This document shows, one piece after another, positions 25,730 through 35,473 of a DNA stretch of 64,000 nt. Below the pieces are notes generated by a model. That model was not told the DNA's origin, made no database searches, and was given only the letters and a program-made list of their open reading frames with translations. The stretch comes from Leptofilum sp965223285. Its GTDB lineage: Bacteria > Chloroflexota > Anaerolineae > Promineifilales > Promineifilaceae. Position 1 is the stretch's first letter, and the number at the start of each line of letters is the position of its first letter. The position numbers and the translations under genes are program-made. Where the stretch lies: the NCBI RefSeq assembly GCF_965223285.1, contig NZ_OZ244997.1, positions 930,001 through 994,000 on the forward strand, read 5' to 3'.

Positions 25730-26932
25730 ATGACCACACTTTCCGTTGTAATACCAGCATATAATGAAGAAGACGGCATTGCCGAAATCGCCCACCGTGT
25801 TCTAGCCGTTCGTGACTCTCTCCGTGAAGTGGGGGTAGATGGTTTGGAACTGCTTGTTGTTGACGATGGTTCAAAAGACAAAACCGTTGAAATCGCAAGC
25901 GGCATTGATGGCGTGACGCTAATAAAGCATCCGCAGAACAAAGGGTACGGTGGCGCGCTGAAAACAGGCTTTAGCCAGGCAAAAGGCGAACTCATTGGCT
26001 TTTTGGATGCTGATGGCACTTATCCTCCAGAATATTTTCCCAAATTGTGCGTTGAAGCTATCAATGGTTCAGAAATTGTTGTTGGGTCTCGCATGGCCGG
26101 TGCCGACAGCCAAATGCCGCTGACGCGGCGTGTTGGTAACTTTTTCTTTGCCAACCTGCTAAGCATTTTGGGGCGTCAGCGCATTACCGACAGTGCTAGC
26201 GGTATGCGCGTCTTTAGAAAAGAAGTGCTGCAAAAGATATACCCGCTGCCGGATGGCTTGAATCTCACCCCCGTGATGAGCACTCGCGCCCTGCACGAGC
26301 AGATTAAGATGACCGAGATTCCGATTCCATACAGTGAACGGCTGGGGCGATCCAAATTGAGCGTGGTTCACGACGGCCGTTTGTTTCTGGAATCTATGAT
26401 TTGGACGGCGATGACCTACAACCCGGTTCGCATTTTGGGTTTGGTTGGGTTGGCGGGCATTGTCCTTGCTGCACTGGTGCTAATTGGTCTGGTTGTGGCT
26501 CGCATTGGAGACACAACCAGTTTAGGTGCCTGGGGGGTAACGGCCGTATTCACCGCCCTCATCACCTCTGTAGGCGGTATTAGCATTTTTGCTTTGGGTG
26601 TTACCTTCAACTACATGGTTTCCATATTCCACAAGCAGCCGATCCGGCAAGGGTTGTTCCGCAAACCAATTTTCAAAACCCCTATTAACCACCAATTTGG
26701 ATGGCTGGGCATTTTGGCTGTGGTATTGGGGGTGGCCTTAGGTGTCGGTAGCCTTTCCTTAGCAATTAGTCAAAATTGGCCGATTCAGCGCGTGTGGCTC
26801 TACCTTTTAGGAAGTGCCATGTCTACACTGGTGGGCCTTCAGCTCATTATTTATTGGGTTTTGCTACGGGTTCTGGAAGAGTTGAGCCAACGCGAGATTT
26901 TAGCAGAACGAGATTTACAAGGTTACGGATAA
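25730..26932 (+). CDS. Polyprenyl-phosphate glycosyltransferase (GT2) with membrane tail
   Basis: 400 residues. Residues 1-235 are a GT-A fold of the DPM1/GtrB type: SVVIPAYNEEDGI, VVDDGSKDKT, NKGYGGALKTGF, DADGTYPPE and GSRMAG. Residues 235-390 carry four hydrophobic helices. Such enzymes load a sugar onto polyprenyl phosphate at the cytoplasmic face, supplying the membrane GT39-like transferases found further on (46785 and 60862). No clear ribosome-binding site precedes the ATG. Confidence 0.92.
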   Translation: MTTLSVVIPAYNEEDGIAEIAHRVLAVRDSLREVGVDGLELLVVDDGSKDKTVEIASGIDGVTLIKHPQNKGYGGALKTGFSQAKGELIGFLDADGTYPPEYFPKLCVEAINGSEIVVGSRMAGADSQMPLTRRVGNFFFANLLSILGRQRITDSASGMRVFRKEVLQKIYPLPDGLNLTPVMSTRALHEQIKMTEIPIPYSERLGRSKLSVVHDGRLFLESMIWTAMTYNPVRILGLVGLAGIVLAALVLIGLVVARIGDTTSLGAWGVTAVFTALITSVGGISIFALGVTFNYMVSIFHKQPIRQGLFRKPIFKTPINHQFGWLGILAVVLGVALGVGSLSLAISQNWPIQRVWLYLLGSAMSTLVGLQLIIYWVLLRVLEELSQREILAERDLQGYG

Positions 26933-26993
26933 AGTTCGTATCCAAATTTAATTATCCTCAGAAAAGATTACGGGCATAGCCAGGAGATTTGCA

Positions 26994-28679
26994 ATGAGTC
27001 AAGTTAAGCTCGAAGATGTTGATGTAAAAAACAAGAAGAATCGTAAAAAAGATCCGTTGCGGGAAAATCTAGGAACGCGACGTGTACCCAAGTTACGGAT
27101 GGCCAACTTCCCCGACGCCGATGAAATTATTCATCAAGGTTTGTTGGAGGAAGAGCGTGGGCCCAAGGCTGTGGATATTGTCTTGGTGAACCCGCCTACG
27201 CCTGATGGTGGCCTGTGGATTCGTACCCAGCACCGGGTAGGCCGCCGCACACGTGAAAATATGGTTTGGCCGCAGGTATCTTTGGCCCAAATGTCTGCCA
27301 TGCTGTATCCAGAACATTCTGTGGCGGTTATTGATGCCAATGCAGAGCGAATGAGCTGGCCAGAGTTTGCCAAAAAGCTCGATGCATTGAAGCCAAAATA
27401 TTATCTTACGCAGGTAACGGCCCCCACGCTAGAAAATGATATGTATGGTTGCTTTTTAGCCAAAGCACGCGGTGCCCAAACAATCGCTTTTGGCACGCAC
27501 GTGACCCCCATTCCGCGTGAAACAATGCGGCCGTATCCAGCGTTGGATTACATTTTGCTTGGCGAGCCAGATTTGACGATTCGTGATTTGCTGGATGTGT
27601 TGGAAGGCAAAGTAGACCAACGGCCAGACAATATTAAAAAGATGTTTGATAATCACGACCCGATGTACGAACCTGCCCTTGATGAAGACGGCAATGTCAT
27701 TATGGAAAAAATTAAAGGGCTGGTTTGGCGCGACGGGGATGAGATTATCGTGAATATGACACGGCCGTTTATCCCCAACTTGGATGACATGCCAATCCCC
27801 ATGCACGAACTGCTGCCCTGGCAAGATTACCGGATGCCGCTCATTAAAGGGCCATTCACATTTATCGTGACCAGTCGGGGCTGCCCTGCAGGCTGCACCT
27901 ACTGCATTAAACACGTCAGCTATCAGTTTTCTGTACGTTTGCGCTCGGCCGAAAACATTATGCAAGAGTTGTGGAAGCTCAAGAACATGGGTCTCAACAA
28001 CATTCATATGTATGCCGATCTTTTCACCGTTAATCGCGATCAGGTGATGGAATTGTGCCAGCGCATGATCGATGAAAAAATTAACCTGAAATGGACCTGC
28101 AATAGCCGCGTAGATTACGTGGATGAAGAAATGCTAACGATGATGGGCAAAGCTGGCAACTGGCTGATCTCTTGGGGTATTGAAAGCGGTAGCGAGCAGA
28201 TTTTGCGCCATGCACGCAAAGGTGCATACCCAGACAAAGCTGCCCGTTCCTTGCAGTGGGCACGCAACGCAGGCATCAAAAATTGGGGGTACTTCATCAT
28301 TGGTTTGCCGGGTGAAACTGAAGCAACGATTCGTGAAACAATTGATTTCTCCAAAGGATTGCCACTGGATATTGCCTTATTCCACGTGGCAGCACCATAT
28401 CCCGGTACACCTTTCTTCTTTGAGGTGGTGAAAAACGGCTGGTTCCGCCCCGGAACCCGCTGGGAACAGGTGGATATGGATAAAGGCACTGTGCTGGATT
28501 ATGAAGGCCTCCCAGCCGAGCGACTGCTGTATTGGCAGCGACGTGCCTTCCGAGAATGGGCGTTCCGTCCCGGGCCAATTATGACTTACCTGAAGATGGT
28601 TGCTTCAGACATTTCGACGGTCAAATCTGCCTTGAGTGTGGGTTTGCAAACGTTGAGTTGGCAAGTAAACCGCGACTAA
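26994..28679 (+). CDS. B12-binding radical SAM protein
   Basis: 561 residues. Residues 55-200 resemble a cobalamin-binding Rossmann domain (AVDIVLVNPPTPDGG, VAVIDANAERMSW), though the DxHxxG His motif is not evident. The radical SAM centre is at about 300: TSRGCPAGCTYCIK gives Cx3Cx2C. Further signs are WGIESGSEQILRHARKG and GYFIIGLPGETEATI. In glycan loci such enzymes do methylations or sugar rearrangements at unactivated carbons. The B12 ligation type (base-on or base-off) cannot be told. Placed between a GT and an O-antigen-ligase-like protein. Confidence 0.9.
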   Translation: MSQVKLEDVDVKNKKNRKKDPLRENLGTRRVPKLRMANFPDADEIIHQGLLEEERGPKAVDIVLVNPPTPDGGLWIRTQHRVGRRTRENMVWPQVSLAQMSAMLYPEHSVAVIDANAERMSWPEFAKKLDALKPKYYLTQVTAPTLENDMYGCFLAKARGAQTIAFGTHVTPIPRETMRPYPALDYILLGEPDLTIRDLLDVLEGKVDQRPDNIKKMFDNHDPMYEPALDEDGNVIMEKIKGLVWRDGDEIIVNMTRPFIPNLDDMPIPMHELLPWQDYRMPLIKGPFTFIVTSRGCPAGCTYCIKHVSYQFSVRLRSAENIMQELWKLKNMGLNNIHMYADLFTVNRDQVMELCQRMIDEKINLKWTCNSRVDYVDEEMLTMMGKAGNWLISWGIESGSEQILRHARKGAYPDKAARSLQWARNAGIKNWGYFIIGLPGETEATIRETIDFSKGLPLDIALFHVAAPYPGTPFFFEVVKNGWFRPGTRWEQVDMDKGTVLDYEGLPAERLLYWQRRAFREWAFRPGPIMTYLKMVASDISTVKSALSVGLQTLSWQVNRD

Positions 28680-28881
28680 ATAACATCCCCGGTGGCTGAG
28701 AACGCCAACACTTTTGCCAGAACGCTTGGCCGCCGGGTTTTCTTTCCCACAGTTGCAACATTTCCAATCTTGGGAACAATTTGTAGACAGCTAAGTGTTG
28801 TCTGTATGATTTATGTTGCTTATTAGTGGATAAAAAGCTCATTCGATCTGGTTTGGGCAGTGGGCGAAAAATAGAAGTACC

Positions 28882-30768
28882 ATGATTGAATTAGCAAATG
28901 ATCGTTGGTTCCCAGTCATAAACACCGTTTTGGCTCTGGCTACGGCCTCACTCTGGTATTTTACCTCTGGGCGCATTGGCTGGCCGTTGGTAGTAGCCAT
29001 TTTGGTTCCGTGGGGATTGCGGATTGCAGCAGGCCATTTTCCTTATCGCCGATCACGTTTTGATGGCTGGCTTTTTCTTTTTGGCATTACGGCCGTTTTC
29101 AGCACCTTTACCGCCTACAGTAGTGAAATCGCCGCAGGGAAGTTTTGGATCATCGTTGGGGCAATGGCGGTATTTTTTGCCATAATCTCTGTTTCGCGGC
29201 GGGATGTATGGCTACTGGCGGGGGCATCCGGCCCAGCAGGGGCGTTGATAGCCATCTATTTTGTGATGAGCAATAGTTGGCGGCAGTGGCCTGCCGATAT
29301 TGGTTTGTTTAACCGAATTGGGTTGGCCTGGATGTCGATACGGCCGTCTTTTCCCCTCCCCGTGCTGCACCCCAACACCCTGGCAGGTATGATGGCCTTG
29401 TTGTTTCCTTTTACTATTGCCTTTGCTTTTTTTGCTTGGCGCAAGCGTAAAATCCGCTGGTTGCAATTAGCCGGTGTCTCTGGTGCCATTACCGCTGGTG
29501 GGCTTGTTATTACCAGCTCGCTAGGTGCTTGGCTGGCCTTAGCGGTTGGTCTAAGCGTCTGGGGGTTGTGGTGGGCAAGCAACCAATTGCAGAAACGAAC
29601 GCCCTTTTCGCAAAAAATCATCTTCGCTGTGTTAATGGGCCTCCTGCTTATTGCTGGGGCTTTTGTCCTTCGCACGATTCTTGGGTCTGGACTAGGTCAG
29701 GAGGATTCCAATACGCGGCTAAGTTTGGCCCAGCAAACGTTCTTCCTCATTCAAGATTTTGTACTCACGGGCAGCGGCTTGGGCAGTTTTCCCGCTTTGT
29801 ATGCGCAATATGCCCAGGTTACGCCTTCATTTTTTGCAGCGTACAGCAATTTCTATTTGGATATCTGGTTGGAACAAGGGTTTTTAGCTTTGGTAGCAAT
29901 GTTGTTGTTGCTGGGAAACAGTTTTTGGATGTTGTTCAAACGCTCTGCGTTCAGGCGGCAAGCTCCCCCGAAAGAGCCAACAGCAGAGACGATTTTAGCG
30001 ACGGCCGTTCCCCAACCGAAGCGCAGGCGGCGGCGAAAGCGAGAAGTTCAGGCTAATGAACTGGTCTGGTTTCAATGGGCAACTTTTGTGAGCTTGGTCG
30101 TGATGGTGTTGCATGGCCTCATTGATGATGCGCTTTACGGTAACTTGGCTTCGCCGCTGTTATTTTTCGCCCCGGCAATGGCTATTGTGGTCACGCGGCG
30201 GCGTTCTGATAAGGCACCACCAGACACGGTGCGGCGTAAACGTTGGGCAGTGGGGCTAGGGACAATAGCCATTATTCTGGTGGCACTCTTCTTTAATTTT
30301 CGGCAAACAGTGCAGGCGCAATGGTATGCCAATCTTGGTGCGTTGGAACTGGCGCGGGTGGAGCTGATGGATTGGCCTACAAACCAATGGGACAATGGTG
30401 AAAACTTAGAGAGGTTTGAACCGGCCATTGCCCGATTTGAGCAAGCTTTAATGGTTGATCCGCAAAATCGTACAGCCAACCATCGCTTGGGGGTGATTGC
30501 CCTCGTAAAACGCGATTTTGGAACGGCCGTGTCCTATCTGGAACGAGCGCATGAGCAGAACCAGAACTATCGGGGCATTGTGAAATCATTGGGTTATGGT
30601 TATGTTTGGCATGGTCAACCTGATGAAGCCGAACAAACGTTGATGGTTATCCCCGAGGCCCGCACCGAAATGAACATCTACAGCAGTTGGTGGGAGCGAC
30701 AAAATCGCCCCGATCTAGCAGCCAAAGCCAATGAGATACTAATTGAATTAGGTAACAGACAACATTAA
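28882..30768 (+). CDS. O-antigen-ligase-like (Wzy_C) membrane protein with TPR tail
   Basis: 628 residues. About twelve hydrophobic helices; the Wzy_C signature region is around 270-320 (SLAQQTFFLIQDFVLTGSGLGSFP, then YSNFYLDIWLEQGF). A basic loop with RRRRRKR lies near 385. The C-terminal 130 residues are TPR-like (AIARFEQALMVDPQNRTANH, GTAVSYLERAHEQNQNY). Such proteins join glycan chains to an acceptor or polymerise units outside the membrane. The second member at 56878 lacks the TPRs. Confidence 0.9.
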   Translation: MIELANDRWFPVINTVLALATASLWYFTSGRIGWPLVVAILVPWGLRIAAGHFPYRRSRFDGWLFLFGITAVFSTFTAYSSEIAAGKFWIIVGAMAVFFAIISVSRRDVWLLAGASGPAGALIAIYFVMSNSWRQWPADIGLFNRIGLAWMSIRPSFPLPVLHPNTLAGMMALLFPFTIAFAFFAWRKRKIRWLQLAGVSGAITAGGLVITSSLGAWLALAVGLSVWGLWWASNQLQKRTPFSQKIIFAVLMGLLLIAGAFVLRTILGSGLGQEDSNTRLSLAQQTFFLIQDFVLTGSGLGSFPALYAQYAQVTPSFFAAYSNFYLDIWLEQGFLALVAMLLLLGNSFWMLFKRSAFRRQAPPKEPTAETILATAVPQPKRRRRRKREVQANELVWFQWATFVSLVVMVLHGLIDDALYGNLASPLLFFAPAMAIVVTRRRSDKAPPDTVRRKRWAVGLGTIAIILVALFFNFRQTVQAQWYANLGALELARVELMDWPTNQWDNGENLERFEPAIARFEQALMVDPQNRTANHRLGVIALVKRDFGTAVSYLERAHEQNQNYRGIVKSLGYGYVWHGQPDEAEQTLMVIPEARTEMNIYSSWWERQNRPDLAAKANEILIELGNRQH

Positions 30769-30863
30769 AACTGCAATCAATAAGGCGATGTAAGTAGGGA
30801 TGCAAGGTTTAATATATTAAATAAACGAATAAAAAATTTTGAATCGTAAGGAGAGAAGTGAAT

Positions 30864-31091
30864 ATGACTGGTTTGCAAAAATTCTGGCGTGCATGGAAGA
30901 GATTTGGTCAGTTTATGTTAGATTGGACAAGTCGTATAATATTGACGCTTTTCTATTTCACAATTTTTGCCCCTTTTGGTTTAATTATGCGCTTGTTTGG
31001 AGATCGATTGGACATTAAAGAGACAAAGGCCTCATGGCTTGAGCGTGCAGAGGCGGACTTATCTCTGGAAGATGCTAGGAGGCTCACGTAA
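30864..31091 (+). CDS. Small membrane protein preceding the carbamoyltransferase
   Basis: 75 residues from ATG 30864, 8 bp after AAGGAGAG (a GTG at 30858 is too near that site). One or two hydrophobic helices (IILTLFYFTIFAPFGLIMRLFGD) followed by a charged tail (ERAEADLSLEDARRL). It abuts the carbamoyltransferase start with no gap. Small proteins of this shape, including SxtJ-related ones, accompany NodU/CmcH-type carbamoyltransferases, so it may anchor that enzyme to the membrane. First gene of the AT-rich cassette. Confidence 0.75.
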   Translation: MTGLQKFWRAWKRFGQFMLDWTSRIILTLFYFTIFAPFGLIMRLFGDRLDIKETKASWLERAEADLSLEDARRLT

Positions 31092-32903
31092 ATGTATATA
31101 TTGGGTATCTCTTGTTTTTATCATGATGCAGCTGCAGCACTTTTGCATGATGGTATTCTAGTGGCGGCTGCAGAAGAAGAACGCTTTTCTCGCAAGAAGC
31201 ATGATTTTGACTATCCTAAGAACGCGATTGAATTTTGTTTGCAGGAAGCTGGTATTACAAGTCAGGATTTAGACTATGTTGTTTTTTATGAGAAGCCATT
31301 ATTAAAATTTGAACGCATCCTTTTGACAACTTTACAAACATTCCCAAAATCATGGGGTGTTTTTCGGGAGTCCATGATAACTTGGTTTAACGAAAAGCTG
31401 TGGGTAAAGGGTCAAATCTTAACCAGTTTAAATGTCCCTGATCAAAAGCTTCTGTTTGTAGAACATCATCTTAGCCATGCTGCCAGTGCTTTCTTCTGTT
31501 CACCCTATGAAGAGGCAGCTATTCTAACAGTTGATGGGGTTGGGGAATGGACAACGGCTACGGTCGGTAAAGGGACTGCTGGTTGGCAGCATTCGACTAA
31601 TGGGCATCATCCTCCTAGCTCAAACAGTATTGAGCTATTTAGCGAAGTAAAATTCCCGCACTCATTAGGCTTACTCTATTCTGCATTTACAGCTTTTTTG
31701 GGCTTTAGAGTCAATAATGGTGAATACAAAGTTATGGGAATGGCTCCTTATGGGCAACCAACTCGAATGGAAGATGTGTACAAGCTCATTGAAGTAGGTG
31801 ATGACGCTAGCTTCCGCCTTAATATGGATTACTTTTCTTTTCATCATTCCACTAAACAAACGTTTAGCAATAAATTTGTTGAGCTTTTTGGTGAACCGCG
31901 CGTACACGATTCTATTTTTTATACTCCTACTACACACCCCAAAAAGGATCATCCACGATGGGATGAGGAAACAGCAAAGCGTAATCAGCATTATGCTGAT
32001 ATAGCTGCTAGTATCCAACGGGTTACAGAAGATATGATGTTAAGGATGGTTAACTATGCCCATAAGACGACAGGTCTAAAAAACTTGTGTATGGCGGGCG
32101 GGGTGGCTTTAAATTCTGTGGCCAACGGCCGTATCATGCGTGAAGGCCCTTTCGAGAATGTTTACATTCAACCTGCTGCTGGTGATTCTGGTGGGGCTCT
32201 GGGAGCTGCACTATATGCCTATCACGTTCTGTTAGGGAAGCCACGTCAATTTGTTATGGAAAATGCATATTTAGGAAAAGCCTATACACCCGACGAAATT
32301 AATGCAGCTATAGAAGCTACTGGCTTTCCATATGAACGAATCGACGATATGGATAAGAAAGCCACCATGATGGTAGAGGACATAATGGCTAGTAAGGTCA
32401 TTAGTTTATACCAAGGCCGCTTTGAATGGGGGCCACGGGCATTAGGAAATCGTTCTATTCTAGCCGACCCACGTAGTGCAGAGATGAAAAGCGTCGTGAA
32501 TGAACGAATTAAGTTTCGTGAACCATTCCGACCTTTTGCCCCTGTCGTTTTGGAAGAACGTGCTCCAGAGTTTTGGGAAAACTTAGGTAATCATCAAGGA
32601 AGCTATCCTTATCGCTATATGTTAGCTGTTTGCCAAACAAAAGAGGACAAACAAGACCTCATTCAAGCAGTAAATCATAACGGGAGCGGCCGTATCCAAA
32701 CCGTGCGCCGCGAATGGAACCCGTTATATTATCGTGCCATTGAGCTGTTTGGCGAAGCAACTGGGGTTCCGGTATTGCTCAACACCAGCTTTAACTTGCG
32801 AGGAGAACCGATCGTCACCACTCCTGAAAACGCTCTAAACACCTTCGCTAAAAGCGACATTGATTCTTTATACATGGATGGGTACGTAATCCGGAAGAGT
32901 TAG
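31092..32903 (+). CDS. NodU/CmcH-type carbamoyltransferase
   Basis: 603 residues, full length. Transfers a carbamoyl group from carbamoyl phosphate, through a carbamoyl-adenylate, to a hydroxyl. The N-terminal ASKHA-like domain begins ILGISCFYHDAAAALL, with AAEEERFSRKKHD, VEHHLSHAASAF and LTVDGVGEWTT. The C-terminal YrdC-like domain shows QGRFEWGPRALGNRSILADPR and VLLNTSFNLRGEPIV. The probable acceptor is a sugar of the surface glycan. The codon use and base content are AT-richer than in flanking genes. Confidence 0.95.
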   Translation: MYILGISCFYHDAAAALLHDGILVAAAEEERFSRKKHDFDYPKNAIEFCLQEAGITSQDLDYVVFYEKPLLKFERILLTTLQTFPKSWGVFRESMITWFNEKLWVKGQILTSLNVPDQKLLFVEHHLSHAASAFFCSPYEEAAILTVDGVGEWTTATVGKGTAGWQHSTNGHHPPSSNSIELFSEVKFPHSLGLLYSAFTAFLGFRVNNGEYKVMGMAPYGQPTRMEDVYKLIEVGDDASFRLNMDYFSFHHSTKQTFSNKFVELFGEPRVHDSIFYTPTTHPKKDHPRWDEETAKRNQHYADIAASIQRVTEDMMLRMVNYAHKTTGLKNLCMAGGVALNSVANGRIMREGPFENVYIQPAAGDSGGALGAALYAYHVLLGKPRQFVMENAYLGKAYTPDEINAAIEATGFPYERIDDMDKKATMMVEDIMASKVISLYQGRFEWGPRALGNRSILADPRSAEMKSVVNERIKFREPFRPFAPVVLEERAPEFWENLGNHQGSYPYRYMLAVCQTKEDKQDLIQAVNHNGSGRIQTVRREWNPLYYRAIELFGEATGVPVLLNTSFNLRGEPIVTTPENALNTFAKSDIDSLYMDGYVIRKS

Positions 32904-32913
32904 GAGTGCAGAA

Positions 32914-33951
32914 ATGATCTTGAAAGAAAACAATCCCAAAATTGCCCCTCTATTGCTGAAGCATATAGATATGTTGGCTTGCCCTAAATGTTGCAGCAAC
33001 TTAGAAGCTTCAGGTACGCACCTTGAATTGATATGTGTTCAATGTAAACATCAATTTACAATTACAGATGGAATCCCTCAGCTATTTTGGCCGAATGAGT
33101 GGGATGGAAAAACAGACGTAACAGAAGAAATGAAGGCTTTTTATGAGGAGAACCCTTTCCCAAGTTATGACAATTTAGATTCTAAAGGAAGTCTTCGTAC
33201 AAAAGCAGAGAAAGGAATTTTTGCTCGGCTTTTGGACGATCAAATTCCTCATGGGTCAAAGGTGTTAGAAGTTGGGTGTGGGACTGGGCAACTCTCCAAT
33301 TTTTTGGGAATGAAATGGGGTAGAACAGTATTTGGTGCTGATCTTTGCCTTAATTCCCTGAGGTTGGGTCAAGGATTTAGGGAAAAAAACCAAATTGATA
33401 ATGCCTTTCTGCAGATGAACCTTTTCAAGCCTGCATTTAAAGAAGGCAGCTTTGATTTTGTTATTTGTAATGGTGTTTTGCATCATACCAGTGATCCTTT
33501 TCAAGGGTATCGTTCAATTTCTAGGCTGGTAAAAAAAGGTGGATTTATTCTTATTGGACTTTATCATATGCATAGCAGAATACCTACCGATATCAGACGA
33601 TTCATCTTTAACATGTCTGGTGATCGTTTTAAGTTTTTAGATCCGCGTCTAAGGAATCAAGACATAGATGATCATCGTAAGCACATATGGTTTATGGATC
33701 AATACAAGAACCCACATGAATCTAAGCATACATTTGGTGAAGTACAGAAATGGTTTGATCAAACTGGGTTTGATTTTGTAAATAGCATTCCGAAATCCAA
33801 AGCCTTCGAATCGTTTAGTACTAATGAAGAACTATTTGAAACCAATCCCAGAGGAACAATATTTGATCATTTCATTGTACAAGCGGGCATGCTTCTTAAG
33901 GGAAACAAAGAAGGCGGATTCTTTATTATGATCGGCCGTAAGAAGTTATAG
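32914..33951 (+). CDS. SAM-dependent methyltransferase with Trm112-like zinc ribbon
   Basis: 345 residues. Residues 15-55 form a Trm112-like zinc ribbon with two Cys pairs (CPKC and CVQC, then ITDGIPQLF). Residues 100-230 are a class I methyltransferase: motif I VLEVGCGTGQLSNFL, then FDFVICNGVLHHTSDP. The C-terminal 110 residues, including HTFGEVQKWFDQTGFDF, are typical of this family. The likely target is a sugar or the glycan terminus. Part of the AT-rich cassette, 10 bp after the carbamoyltransferase. Confidence 0.9.
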   Translation: MILKENNPKIAPLLLKHIDMLACPKCCSNLEASGTHLELICVQCKHQFTITDGIPQLFWPNEWDGKTDVTEEMKAFYEENPFPSYDNLDSKGSLRTKAEKGIFARLLDDQIPHGSKVLEVGCGTGQLSNFLGMKWGRTVFGADLCLNSLRLGQGFREKNQIDNAFLQMNLFKPAFKEGSFDFVICNGVLHHTSDPFQGYRSISRLVKKGGFILIGLYHMHSRIPTDIRRFIFNMSGDRFKFLDPRLRNQDIDDHRKHIWFMDQYKNPHESKHTFGEVQKWFDQTGFDFVNSIPKSKAFESFSTNEELFETNPRGTIFDHFIVQAGMLLKGNKEGGFFIMIGRKKL

Positions 33952-33953
33952 AA

Positions 33954-35180
33954 ATGAAAAAAATATCTTTTGGTAATTTGGTGAAAAATGTTGGTTTGTT
34001 ATTTGCCAGCTTGCTTTTCACGTTAATTCTCTTAGAAATATTAGTTCGCACTCTGCATCTGGGTACAGGAGCATTTTGGGAGCCGCACGAACTTTACGGA
34101 TGGCGTAACATTCCTAATGCCTCTGGTTGGGAATCCTGCTATGGTGAGTGTGAAGTTTTTGTTGAAATCAATAACAATGGGCTGCGTGATAGGGAAATTC
34201 CCTACGAAAAAGCACCTGATCAGGCACGGATCGTTCTTTTGGGCGATTCAATGACAGCCGCTATGCAGGTGCCTTTGGATGACACATTTGGCAAAGTTCT
34301 TGAAAGTCAGTTGCGTCAAGCGGATACAGATGTTGAGTGGGAGACAGTCAATGCTGGCGTAAACGCCTTTGGTACCGATAATGAGCTGATCTTCTATCGC
34401 TTAGAAGCAAACAAATATCAGCCAGATGTCGTTGTTTTGACCATCTATCTGGCAAACGATATTTACAATAATAGTTATATTCTCGAACAAAGATTCGGTG
34501 GACAGGATCATAAGCCATACTTTTTACTCGATGAGAATGGTGAATTAGAACTCCAAAACTTTCCTGTTGCAGGAACAGATTCCCTAACAGTTAAAGTTGG
34601 CACGTTTCTAAAGAAACATTTCCAACTGCCCCGCTTTGTAGCTCAGACTTTGAGTTTGCGTGGTGAAGTACCGCAATGGTTGCGCTCAATTATCAGTATG
34701 TTTAGCGGTAATCGAGGTGCCGTACAAAGCGATGCCACTGAAGGTGTGCCCCAAAGTGAAGAGGGTGAACCGACAGAAGAGCAGACGCCTCCGCGCAGAC
34801 CCGATATTTGTGATGCTGACTATTTGCCAGTTGTAGAAGATGCTTGGGATGTTACAAAAGCTATAATAAGTCAATTACATGAAGAAGTAGAAGCAGACGG
34901 AGCACAATTACTTGTTTTATCTGTTCCGGCTGCGCCACAGTTGGTACCTCCAAAAGATGGAGAAGATTGGTACTGTGAACGTCCTAACGAAATATTGAAT
35001 GCCTTTCTTGAAAATGAAGGTATACCTTATTTGGACCTGCTGCCGATGTTTAAGGACCACTCTCTTGCTGGTGGAGAACCTCTTTACTTCGAGCGTGATT
35101 TTCACATAAATAGTGAGGGTCATCGCCTGGCTGGCGAGTTGCTTTTTGAATTTTTTGAAGAAACCATTCTTGAGAATTAG
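33954..35180 (+). CDS. Membrane-anchored SGNH/GDSL hydrolase-like protein
   Basis: 408 residues. An N-terminal helix (VGLLFASLLFTLILLEILV) anchors an SGNH domain on the outer face: VLLGDSMTAAMQVPLDD carries the nucleophile Ser, WETVNAGVNAFGTDNEL the Gly/Asn region, VVVLTIYLANDI the Asn, and DFHINSEGHRL the Asp-His pair. A low-complexity acidic stretch (EGVPQSEEGEPTEEQTPP) splits the domain. Relatives such as AlgX/AlgJ/PatB move acetyl groups onto exported polysaccharides; esterase activity is also possible. Starts 2 bp after the methyltransferase stop. Confidence 0.88.
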   Translation: MKKISFGNLVKNVGLLFASLLFTLILLEILVRTLHLGTGAFWEPHELYGWRNIPNASGWESCYGECEVFVEINNNGLRDREIPYEKAPDQARIVLLGDSMTAAMQVPLDDTFGKVLESQLRQADTDVEWETVNAGVNAFGTDNELIFYRLEANKYQPDVVVLTIYLANDIYNNSYILEQRFGGQDHKPYFLLDENGELELQNFPVAGTDSLTVKVGTFLKKHFQLPRFVAQTLSLRGEVPQWLRSIISMFSGNRGAVQSDATEGVPQSEEGEPTEEQTPPRRPDICDADYLPVVEDAWDVTKAIISQLHEEVEADGAQLLVLSVPAAPQLVPPKDGEDWYCERPNEILNAFLENEGIPYLDLLPMFKDHSLAGGEPLYFERDFHINSEGHRLAGELLFEFFEETILEN

Positions 35181-35196
35181 TTAGGAGAATTAAAAC

Positions 35197-35379
35197 ATGA
35201 AAAATTTCTTGCGAAGTATGTCATCAAATTTAGGAGTTGTGGGTGAATTATTCGGCTTTCTTTGGGCGCGTAAATTGTGGTGGCTTTTGCCAATGGTTGT
35301 TGTTCTGATGCTTTTTGGTCTGCTGGTTATTTTCGGTTCTGCATCAGGTGTAGCCCCCTTTATTTATACGCTGTTTTAG
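35197..35379 (+). CDS. DUF5989-family small membrane protein
   Basis: 60 residues behind AGGAGAATTAAAAC. Sequence plan of DUF5989: FLWARKLWWLLPMVVVLML, one helix, ending in VAPFIYTLF. The family regularly lies beside NodU-like carbamoyltransferases. Role unknown; perhaps a membrane partner for the carbamoylation or acylation enzymes. Last gene of the AT-rich cassette. Confidence 0.85.
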   Translation: MKNFLRSMSSNLGVVGELFGFLWARKLWWLLPMVVVLMLFGLLVIFGSASGVAPFIYTLF

Positions 35380-35386
35380 ACTTTCA

Positions 35387-35473
35387 GGACTTACGCAGTT
35401 GGCTCTGGCAGGTCTCTAGCCAAGTGGGTGACACGGTGAAATATTGGTCACAGCTCGAAAATTGCGTGAGTTC
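35387..35473. repeat. MITE- or IS-remnant-like inverted repeats
   Basis: GGACTTACGCAGTT (35387-35400) and the inverse of AATTGCGTGAGTTC (35460-35473) agree at 11 of 14 positions. GGACTTACGCA is a common end of several insertion-sequence families. The 87-bp interval has no gene, so it would be a MITE or an IS scar. It starts 8 bp after the last gene of the AT-rich cassette. I cannot see target duplications with certainty. Confidence 0.45.
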
